6,886 nucleotides of DNA from an uncultured Rubrobacteraceae bacterium (GTDB lineage: Bacteria; Actinomycetota; Rubrobacteria; Rubrobacterales; Rubrobacteraceae): NCBI GenBank assembly GCA_902805985.1, contig CADCUW010000170.1, forward strand, positions 1 to 6,886, read 5' to 3'. The translations under genes and the position numbers were made by a program. This document shows, in pieces, positions 1 to 5,388 of the stretch; the stretch's first letter is position 1, and each line of letters starts with the position of its first letter. The notes beneath the pieces are model-generated. The model was not told the DNA's origin. It was given only the letters and a program-made list of their open reading frames with translations, and did not search any database.

Positions 1-1778
1 ACGGCGTGGATCGCCTCGCGCACCGGGTTGTTGCCCCGGAACGAGAACGAGACGTTCGAGATGCCGCCCGAGGTCCTGGCGTGGGGGAGGGTCGCGTGGA
101 TCTCGCGCACCGCCTCGATAAAGTCCACGCCGTAGTTGTTGTGCTCGTCTATGCCCGTCGCGATGGCGAAGACGTTGGGGTCAAAGATGATGTCCTCTGG
201 CGGGAAGCCGACCTTCTCCGTGAGGAGCCTGTAGGCGCGGGTGCAGATCTCGACCTTCCGCTCCTTCGTGTCCGCCTGGCCCTTCTCATCGAAGGCCATC
301 ACGATCACGGCAGCCCCGTACCGTTTGAGGAGCCTCGCCTGCCGGACGAACGTCTCCTCGCCCTCCTTCATGCTGATGGAGTTGACGACGGCCTTGCCCT
401 GCACGCGCTTCAGCCCGGCCTCGATGATGGACCACTTGGAGGAGTCGATCATTACCGGCACCCTGGAGATATCCGGCTCGGCGGCCACGAGGTTCAAGAA
501 CTCGACCATCGCCTCCTCGCCGTCGAGCATCCCCTCGTCCATGTTCACGTCTATGACCTGCGCCCCGTTCTCGACCTGGCTGCGCGCCACCTCCAGCGCC
601 GCCTCGTAGTCGTCGTTCAGGATCAAGTCCTTGAACCGCGCCGACCCCGTGACGTTCGTCCGCTCCCCGACGTTTACGAAGAGGGAGTCCGGCCCGATGT
701 TGAGGGCCTCGAGCCCCGAGAGCCTGAGCCTGGGCTCTAGCTCGGGCAACTCGCGTGGCGGGTGGTCCGCGACCGCCTCGGCTATGGCCCTTATGTGCTC
801 GGGGGTGGTGCCGCAGCAGCCGCCGACGATGTTCAGCCAGCCGTTCGCCGCCCAGTCTCCGATCTCCTCGGCCATGAACTCGGGCGTCTCGTCGTACTCC
901 CCGAACTCGTTGGGCAACCCGGCGTTCGGGTAGGCGCTTATGTGCGTCTCGGAGATCCGGGCGAGCTCCTCGATGTACTGCCTGAGCTCTTTCGAGCCGA
1001 GGGCGCAGTTGAGGCCGATGCTGATCGGCTCCGCGTGCCTGACGGAGTTGTAGAACGCCTCCGTCACCTGCCCCGAGAGCGTCCGCCCGCTCGCGTCGGT
1101 GATGGTGCCGGAGATCATGACGGGCACGTCGAGTCCCGCCTCGTCTAAGTACTCCTGCACCGCGAAGATGGCGGCCTTCGCGTTGAGCGTGTCGAAGATG
1201 GTCTCTATGAGCAGCAGGTCCACCCCGCCCTCCACGAGCCCCCGCGTCTCCTCCCTGTACGCCTCTACGAGCTCGTCGAAGGTGACGTTCCTGAAGCCCG
1301 GGTTGTTGACGTCCGGCGAGAGCGAGGCCGTCCTGTTCGTCGGCCCGAGCGCCCCGGCTACGAACCGGGGCTTGTCCGGAGTGTTGTCCGTATAGGCGTC
1401 CGCGGCCTCCCGGGCGACGCGGGCTGCCTCGAAGTTCAGCTCGTAGGCCAGATCCTCCATCCCGTAGTCCCTCTGGGCGATAGAGGTCGAGGAGAAGGTG
1501 TTCGTCTCGACGATGTCCGCGCCGGCGTCTAGGACCGCCTCGTGGATATCGCGGATGATGCCGGGCTGGGTGATCGAGAGCAGGTCGTTGTTGCCCTTGA
1601 GCTCACCGGAATGGCCGGCGAAGCGCTCGCCGCGGTACTCCTCTTCGGAGAGGTCGTAAGACTGGATCATGGTCCCCATCGCGCAGTCCAGAACGAGGAT
1701 GCGCTCCTTCAGGGCTGCCCGGAACCTCTCCAGCCGGGCCGCCCTCTCTTCGCGGATGGTGTCGTCTCTGAGAACCAT
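1..1778 (-). CDS. metH: Cobalamin-dependent methionine synthase MetH, N-terminal 592 residues (3' end cut by window edge)
   Basis: Transfers the methyl group of 5-methyltetrahydrofolate via cobalamin to homocysteine, giving methionine and tetrahydrofolate in the cytoplasm. The frame is open from the ATG at 1778 to base 1. Residues about 20-335 are the homocysteine-binding barrel, with zinc ligands Cys258 (GLNCALG) and Cys321/Cys322 ([11 protein letters not shown]). Residues about 355-592 are the start of the pterin-binding domain ([11 protein letters not shown] at 369-379, MIDSSKW at 443-449). The cobalamin and SAM-reactivation domains expected in a protein of about 1,150-1,250 residues lie beyond the left edge. 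Similarity to E. coli MetH, recalled from memory, is high and nearly collinear. The ATG is supported by AGGA at 1788-1791 (9-base spacing, overlapping the preceding TAG) and a weaker AGGA at 1783-1786. The gene begins 11 bases after the TmrB-like gene, so it is probably co-transcribed and under the upstream SAM riboswitch. Oddity: residue 32 is Cys in DCAMGT, where Gly is usual. Confidence 0.97.
   Translation of the reverse strand, partial: MVLRDDTIREERAARLERFRAALKERILVLDCAMGTMIQSYDLSEEEYRGERFAGHSGELKGNNDLLSITQPGIIRDIHEAVLDAGADIVETNTFSSTSIAQRDYGMEDLAYELNFEAARVAREAADAYTDNTPDKPRFVAGALGPTNRTASLSPDVNNPGFRNVTFDELVEAYREETRGLVEGGVDLLLIETIFDTLNAKAAIFAVQEYLDEAGLDVPVMISGTITDASGRTLSGQVTEAFYNSVRHAEPISIGLNCALGSKELRQYIEELARISETHISAYPNAGLPNEFGEYDETPEFMAEEIGDWAANGWLNIVGGCCGTTPEHIRAIAEAVADHPPRELPELEPRLRLSGLEALNIGPDSLFVNVGERTNVTGSARFKDLILNDDYEAALEVARSQVENGAQVIDVNMDEGMLDGEEAMVEFLNLVAAEPDISRVPVMIDSSKWSIIEAGLKRVQGKAVVNSISMKEGEETFVRQARLLKRYGAAVIVMAFDEKGQADTKERKVEICTRAYRLLTEKVGFPPEDIIFDPNVFAIATGIDEHNNYGVDFIEAVREIHATLPHARTSGGISNVSFSFRGNNPVREAIHA
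795..829. repeat. 35-bp direct repeat, copy 1 (in metH)
   Basis: These 35 bases match 3332-3366 with one mismatch (g at 801 against a at 3338). Read on the minus strand they encode the zinc-binding [10 protein letters not shown] region of the MetH homocysteine domain. The repeat most likely reflects homologous domains with shared codon choice rather than a mobile sequence. Confidence 0.85.
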
Positions 1779-1789
1779 GTGTTCCTATC

Positions 1790-2326
1790 CTAGACGGTTG
1801 GTGTCTTTACGCTGTTCAGGATTCTGCCTGCCACCTCCGCAGGCGCAAGACCGTCCGTCGGCACTTCCGTCCCGAAGGCCGGGTCTCGCGAGGACTCCAA
1901 GCAGACCCCCACGTGCGCCGCGCGCCACCCGTACGCCCCCGGATCATCCGAGTCCGACTCGATGCGACGCGTCAACTCGGGCTCCGAAGCGGTCAGCCGG
2001 AAGCACCACAGGTCCGAATCCACGCGACGCAGTCCGGCGATGACGGGATCGAAGTAGGCGCGCCGCCACACCGTCATGGGTATCACCAGCGTTCTGGCGG
2101 ACAACTGCCTCAATACGCGCGCCACCGCGACGACCAGTCTGCGCCAGAGCTCGTAGTCCTGAAAATCTTCCACCCTCCCATAGCGGCCGAAGGTCCGCTT
2201 TAGGAGAAAGCCGATCACCTCCGGGTCGCAGAGCATCGCGTTCGGGATCTTCTCGACGAGGACCCTGGCGGCGCTCGTCTTCCCGACACCGAACGGGCCG
2301 TTGATGAAGAGGATCAAGCCGTCCAC
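1790..2326 (-). CDS. TmrB-like P-loop NTPase/kinase
   Basis: A 178-residue cytoplasmic-looking P-loop protein. Walker A is NGPFGVGKT at residues 9-17. Further blocks resemble Bacillus subtilis TmrB (tunicamycin resistance, ATP-binding) as I recall it: DPEVIGF at 34-40, EDFQDYELWRRL at 53-64, VIPMTVW then YFDPVIAGLR at 81-100, and a C-terminal stretch with Trp134, CLESSRDP and TDGL. TmrB is about 197 residues and is reported to need a C-terminal amphipathic helix for membrane attachment; this protein stops before that segment. The GTG at 2326 lies 3 bases after the upstream stop. A TTG at 2317 is an alternative start, with better spacing from AGGGGG (2326-2331) and a better match to the TmrB N-terminus. 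It sits between two methionine-synthesis genes and is probably co-transcribed with them. By eye its codons are less GC-biased than its neighbours' (for example GTA, ACA, CCA near the end), which may indicate acquisition. The substrate is unknown and a drug-resistance role is not established; it could be another small-molecule kinase. Confidence 0.85.
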   Translation of the reverse strand: MDGLILFINGPFGVGKTSAARVLVEKIPNAMLCDPEVIGFLLKRTFGRYGRVEDFQDYELWRRLVVAVARVLRQLSARTLVIPMTVWRRAYFDPVIAGLRRVDSDLWCFRLTASEPELTRRIESDSDDPGAYGWRAAHVGVCLESSRDPAFGTEVPTDGLAPAEVAGRILNSVKTPTV

Positions 2327-2331
2327 CCCCT
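2326..2331 (-). promoter_or_regulatory. Shine-Dalgarno of the TmrB-like gene
   Basis: AGGGGG on the minus strand runs from the upstream TAG into the annotated GTG. It leaves almost no spacing for GTG at 2326 but 8 bases for TTG at 2317, so it favours the shorter start unless initiation occurs by coupling to termination of the upstream gene. Confidence 0.5.
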
Positions 2332-4183
2332 AGCTGCGGACGCCGATAGCTTCTACCACATCTCCTGCGAGATCCGGCGCGCTCGCCGGCGGCATGATGT
2401 AGGCGCCGTTTACGAGCGGCTGCGCCTTTGCCAGGATGTCCTGGGCCACCTCGACGCCGTACTTCGGGGCGTCTTCGGGGGAGAGGTCGGCGAGCCTCTC
2501 GCGGACGGGCTTCGGGATGTTCACGCCGGGGACCTCGTGGTGGAGGAACTCGGCCTGGCGGGCGCTGCGCAGGGGCATGAGCCCGAGCAGGAGAGTGACG
2601 TCAAGGTCGCCCATGCGTTCGAGGGCGATCTCCAAGGCGCCTATCTCGAAGACCGGCTGGGTCCAGAAGGCGTGGGCCCCGGCGTGAATCTTGCGCCGGA
2701 GCTTCTCTATCTCGCCGTCGAGGTCGTCTGCTGTGGGGTTGAAGGCGGAGCCTATGAGGAAGCCCGCGGGCCCGCCGATGGAGTTGCCGGCCAGGTCCTC
2801 GCCCCGGTTCATCTTCGAGAGGACGTGGACGAGGCCCACAGAGTCCGTGTCGAAGACGCCCGTGGCCTCGGGGTAGTCCCCGATCTGGGTCGGGTCACCC
2901 GTGACCGCGAGGATGTTCTTTACCCCGAGCGCCGCCGCCCCCAGAAAGTCCGACTGCAGCCCGATAATGTTCCGGTCGCGACAGGAGATGTGCGCGACGA
3001 CCTCGATGCCGGCCTCGTCCTGCACGATCTTGGCCGCCGCCACAGGGTGCATCCTGAGGCGCGCCCGCGCCCCATCGGAGATGTCTATGGCGTCCACGCC
3101 CCGCTCCCTGAGACGACGCGCCGCCTCGACGACTTTCGTGATGTCGTTGCCCCGGGGCAGGTCCACCTCGGCGGCGACCGCGAAGCCCGTCCCGAGCTTC
3201 GCGGCCAGCTCCGTGGACGGCCCGTCCTCGGTCCCCTCACGCCCCTCTTCCTCTACCGCTCTCACGCGCACGCCGCGGCCCGGGTCCGTCTCCGGGCGGA
3301 AGTCTCGGAGGGCGTCGGCGAGGGCCTTGACGTGCTCAGGGGTGGTGCCGCAGCAGCCGCCGACGAGGCGGGCGCCGGCCTCTGCGAGCTTGCGCCCGTA
3401 GAGGGCGAAGTGGTCCACGTCGCGGCGGAAGCGTACCTTGCCGTCGACGAGCTGGGGGAGGCCGGGGTTCGGGAAGGCTGCGACGGGGCCCACCTCGGCG
3501 GACATGCCCTCTATGATGCCGACCATCCGCTGCGGGCCGACCGTGCAGTTAGCACCCGCGAGGTCCACGCCGAGCGCGGAGATCTCCCGCGCCGCCCTAC
3601 CCGGCAGCCCCTCCGAGAGCGTCTCGCCGTCCTCGACAAAGGTCTTGTACGCGACGATCGGAACGCCGAGGCGACCGACCGCCTCGTGGGCGATGCGAAG
3701 CTCGACGAGATCCGTGAAAGTTTCGAGCACCAGCGCGTCGGCGCCGCCTTCGAGGAGCGCCTCGGCCTGCTCCAAAAACACGGAGCGGGCCTCCTCTTCG
3801 GTCACGGGGCCGACGGGACAGAGGGGGCGTCCGAGGGGTCCTATGGCGCCGAGGACCAGCGCCTTGCTCCCCCCGCTGGTCCTGACGCTGTCGGCGGCCT
3901 TGCGGGCGAGCCGGGCGCCGGCCTCGTTCACGTCGCGCACCCGGTCCTCAAGCTCGTGGACCTCCAGCTTGAAGCGGTTGGCGGAGAAGGTGTTGGTCTC
4001 GATCACGCCCGCACCGGCCCGGATGTACTCCTCGTGGATGCCGGCGACCATCTCGGGGTGGGTGACGTTGGCGCGGGCGTAGGGGTGGCCGAAGCCGACG
4101 CCGCGCTCGGCGAGCAGGGTGCCCATCGCGCCGTCCCCGATCAGGACCCCCGTACCCGTCCTCTCCCTGAGATCCAAGCCCAA
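2330..4183 (-). CDS. yitJ: Bifunctional homocysteine S-methyltransferase / 5,10-methylenetetrahydrofolate reductase
   Basis: A 617-residue fusion of the B. subtilis YitJ type. Residues about 10-295 form a homocysteine S-methyltransferase domain (GDGAMGT at 16-22, zinc ligands Cys213 in GANCTVG and Cys277/Cys278 in [11 protein letters not shown]). An acidic linker follows (about 300-325). Residues about 330-612 form a MetF-like FAD domain that reduces 5,10-methylene-THF to 5-methyl-THF. There Glu339 (AAEVD), Asp430 (AVTGDP) and Gln509 (FWTQPVFE) fall where MetF has its catalytic Glu, FAD-proximal Asp and folate-binding Gln. Length fits the family. The start is TTG at 4183, with AGGAGAGAGG at 4191-4200 seven bases upstream. 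The first Met codon is residue 20, inside the GDGAMGT motif, so it is too late. It is the first gene after a promoter and SAM-I riboswitch, so it should be repressed by SAM. The reductase half can supply MetH downstream. The methyl donor for the N-terminal half is uncertain, since no pterin or cobalamin domain is fused to it. Confidence 0.96.
   Translation of the reverse strand: MGLDLRERTGTGVLIGDGAMGTLLAERGVGFGHPYARANVTHPEMVAGIHEEYIRAGAGVIETNTFSANRFKLEVHELEDRVRDVNEAGARLARKAADSVRTSGGSKALVLGAIGPLGRPLCPVGPVTEEEARSVFLEQAEALLEGGADALVLETFTDLVELRIAHEAVGRLGVPIVAYKTFVEDGETLSEGLPGRAAREISALGVDLAGANCTVGPQRMVGIIEGMSAEVGPVAAFPNPGLPQLVDGKVRFRRDVDHFALYGRKLAEAGARLVGGCCGTTPEHVKALADALRDFRPETDPGRGVRVRAVEEEGREGTEDGPSTELAAKLGTGFAVAAEVDLPRGNDITKVVEAARRLRERGVDAIDISDGARARLRMHPVAAAKIVQDEAGIEVVAHISCRDRNIIGLQSDFLGAAALGVKNILAVTGDPTQIGDYPEATGVFDTDSVGLVHVLSKMNRGEDLAGNSIGGPAGFLIGSAFNPTADDLDGEIEKLRRKIHAGAHAFWTQPVFEIGALEIALERMGDLDVTLLLGLMPLRSARQAEFLHHEVPGVNIPKPVRERLADLSPEDAPKYGVEVAQDILAKAQPLVNGAYIMPPASAPDLAGDVVEAIGVRS
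3332..3366. repeat. 35-bp direct repeat, copy 2 (in the bifunctional gene)
   Basis: Pairs with 795-829, one mismatch, same orientation, about 2.5 kb apart. It encodes the [10 protein letters not shown] zinc motif of the fused homocysteine methyltransferase. See copy 1 for interpretation. Confidence 0.85.
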
Positions 4184-4234
4184 AAGAAAACCTCTCTCCT
4201 CTATGTCTGCGCGTCGGCACGGAGGAGAGAGGCC
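4182..4234 (-). terminator. Riboswitch-controlled terminator / Shine-Dalgarno-sequestering hairpin
   Basis: Minus-strand 4232-4222 (CCTCTCTCCTC) pairs perfectly over 11 bp with 4201-4191 (GAGGAGAGAGG). Two G-U pairs extend the base (4234/4189 and 4233/4190). The 20-base loop is 4221-4202. The stem is followed directly by TTTTCTTTT, as in an intrinsic terminator. The 3' arm is also the ribosome-binding site of the bifunctional enzyme, and its TTG start lies at the end of the U tract. Formation of this hairpin should therefore stop transcription or, failing that, block translation. The loop is long for a classic terminator, so which mechanism dominates is open. Confidence 0.75.
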
Positions 4235-4261
4235 AGTCGATACGGTTCCGACTCATCTCTC
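4225..4261 (-). promoter_or_regulatory. Candidate antiterminator
   Basis: Minus-strand GAGAGA (4261-4256) can pair with TCTCTC (4230-4225). AGTCGG (4253-4248) can pair with TCGACT (4240-4235), with one G-U pair and a 7-base loop. The two helices are nested and separated by a small internal loop. The 5' side uses the 3' strand of riboswitch helix P1 (4257-4252), and the 3' side uses six bases of the terminator 5' arm. This structure therefore excludes both P1 and the terminator, as expected for the SAM-free state. Energies were not computed. Confidence 0.6.
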
Positions 4262-4359
4262 GGAGTATCCTCCGCGGGAGTTGGCACCTGGCACGAGGCT
4301 CTCACCCCGCCGGTCGCCGCGGCTTCAAAGGGCCCATCCCTCCACCGCTCTCGATGAGC
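4250..4359 (-). promoter_or_regulatory. SAM-I (S-box) riboswitch aptamer
   Basis: Binds S-adenosylmethionine in the mRNA leader and turns off downstream methionine genes. Helix P1 is CTCATC (4358-4353) with GATGAG (4257-4252), plus a G-U pair at 4359/4251. After the 5' strand comes the conserved AGAG-GGTGGAGGGA block (4351-4338), then TGGGCCC-TTTGAAGCC, a GGCGACC kink-turn strand (4318-4312), a P3 hairpin, and GGTGCCAACTCC (4288-4277), close to the S-box GGTGCCAATTCC. P4 is CGGAG-GATA-CTCCG (4274-4261), followed by AGA and the P1 3' strand. Order, spacing and about 110-base length match SAM-I. One departure is GGCGACC where GGCAACC is usual. It lies between a promoter and the bifunctional methionine gene, the standard context for this class. 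Confidence 0.95.
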
Positions 4360-4389
4360 GTCCGGACCGGCCCGCCCGCCGGTCCAGAC
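4360..4389 (-). other. 12-bp GC-rich hairpin at the predicted transcript 5' end
   Basis: Minus-strand GTCTGGACCGGC (4389-4378) pairs with GCCGGTCCGGAC (4371-4360) over 12 bp, including one G-U, with a 6-base loop GGGCGG. It starts about where transcription should begin from the promoter and abuts the riboswitch P1 helix. It lacks a U tract, so it is a weak candidate for the crtB terminator. A 5' stability or aptamer-folding role is inferred from position. Confidence 0.75.
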
Positions 4390-4395
4390 CAAGGA

Positions 4396-4424
4396 ATTAC
4401 AGCACGACACGGGCTCCTTTTCAA
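4396..4424 (-). promoter_or_regulatory. Sigma-70-type promoter of the methionine operon
   Basis: TTGAAA (4424-4419) matches the -35 consensus at 5 of 6 bases. A spacer of exactly 17 bases leads to TGTAAT (4401-4396), which matches the -10 consensus at 5 of 6. Transcription should start near 4388-4390, just before the riboswitch. It lies in the AT-richest part of the gap, 35 bases or more after the crtB stop, so the methionine genes have their own promoter. Confidence 0.85.
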
Positions 4425-4458
4425 TCCAGAGCACCGAGGAGGAAGACCCAGAACCCTA

Positions 4459-5388
4459 CTAGCGGCGGACGGTGGAGCGGGCCAGGATCTCGTACGGGTC
4501 CCGCGCCGCGCAGCGGGCGGCGACCAGAAGCTTGCGGGGGCGGGAGGACTCGGCCCGCCCGCTGAACACGTCGTAGCCCCTGGCCTCTATGCGCCCGAGG
4601 ATGCCGGCGTAGAGCTCGCGGGCGACCACCACGGGCCACCGCCTGCCCCGCGGTATGTACTTGATGCCCTCGTCTGAATACGCGTAGAGCTTCCTCGCCC
4701 GCTCGATCTCGAACCGCATGAGCGCGACGAACCGCCCGTCCACGACGCCGGCCGCGAGATCCCCCTCCCCGTAACCGAAGCGCTCCAGGTCTTCGAGGGG
4801 CAGATACACCCGCCCCCGGCGCCAGTCCTCGGCCACGTCGCGCAGGAAATTGGAGAGTTGCATGGCGACCCCTAAAGACTCGGCGTGCGGGTCGGCCGCC
4901 CGGTCGTCGGCGCCCACGACCCGGCACATCATCAGGCCGACGACCGCGGCGCTGCCGTAGGTGTAGACCTCGAGGTCCCGGAACGTCTCGTAGCGGAAGA
5001 CGCGGGTGTCCATCTTCATGCTCTGCATGAAGGCCGTTATGTGGGCCGGCTCGATGCCGCAGGCGCGCACCGTGTCCGCGTAGGCCCGCAACACGGGGTT
5101 TGCGACCGGCTCGCCGGCCACCGCCGCCATCGTCTCCCGCTCAAAGGCCTCGAGGCCGCCGAGTTGCTCCCCAAGGCTCGTGACGCCGGGGTTGTCCACG
5201 ATCTCGTCCGCGTAGCGCATGAAGGCGTAAAGGGCGTGGACGCGCGGCCTGACGTGCGGCGGGAAGAACTGGGTCGAGAAGTAGTACGTGCGGCTGTGGG
5301 CCTTCTGGACCTGGCGGCACAGCTCGTAGCTCTCGGCGAGCGTGAGTCCCTCGTCCAGGCGTATCCCGCTCGCCGGATCTAGCCTCAC
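4459..5388 (-). CDS. crtB: Phytoene synthase CrtB
   Basis: Condenses two geranylgeranyl diphosphates to 15-cis-phytoene, the first committed step of C40 carotenoid synthesis. The 309-residue length is normal for the squalene/phytoene synthase family. Both Mg-diphosphate motifs are present: DEIVD at residues 61-65 (in YADEIVDN) and DVAED at 184-188 (in QLSNFLRDVAEDWRRGRVYLP). Conserved HSRTYYFST is at 31-39. The start is GTG at 5388, overlapping the crtI stop as GTGA, so translation is probably coupled; GAGG lies about 10 bases upstream. Two consecutive TAG codons (4459-4461 and 4456-4458) end the gene. Pairing with crtI argues for phytoene rather than squalene or a C30 product. Related C30 synthases (CrtM, HpnC/D) are the alternative. 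Confidence 0.95.
   Translation of the reverse strand: MRLDPASGIRLDEGLTLAESYELCRQVQKAHSRTYYFSTQFFPPHVRPRVHALYAFMRYADEIVDNPGVTSLGEQLGGLEAFERETMAAVAGEPVANPVLRAYADTVRACGIEPAHITAFMQSMKMDTRVFRYETFRDLEVYTYGSAAVVGLMMCRVVGADDRAADPHAESLGVAMQLSNFLRDVAEDWRRGRVYLPLEDLERFGYGEGDLAAGVVDGRFVALMRFEIERARKLYAYSDEGIKYIPRGRRWPVVVARELYAGILGRIEARGYDVFSGRAESSRPRKLLVAARCAARDPYEILARSTVRR

Noticed and set aside
6..740. 244-codon plus-strand open frame
   Set aside because: It is antisense to conserved MetH sequence, with a composition typical of a GC-rich shadow frame and no recognisable domain.
1779..1800. Cobalamin riboswitch or separate promoter for metH
   Set aside because: Only 11 bases separate metH from the preceding stop, which leaves no room for a cobalamin riboswitch, and I saw no convincing promoter.
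3948..4256. 102-codon minus-strand frame starting with ATG in riboswitch P1
   Set aside because: The ATG is the conserved GATGAG of the P1 3' strand, and most of the frame overlaps the bifunctional gene out of frame. A leader peptide was considered, but the riboswitch explains the sequence better.
2537..4357. 606-codon plus-strand open frame
   Set aside because: It is antisense to the well-supported bifunctional methionine gene and riboswitch. Its translation is low-complexity Arg/Gly/Val/Asp-rich, typical of shadow frames in GC-rich DNA.
4360..4389. GC-rich hairpin as the crtB terminator
   Set aside because: No T tract follows it, and it lies downstream of a strong promoter for the next operon, so a 5' leader element is more likely.
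4201..4434. 77-codon minus-strand frame starting at GTG 4434
   Set aside because: It runs through the promoter, hairpin and riboswitch, starts upstream of the predicted transcription start, and resembles no protein family I know.
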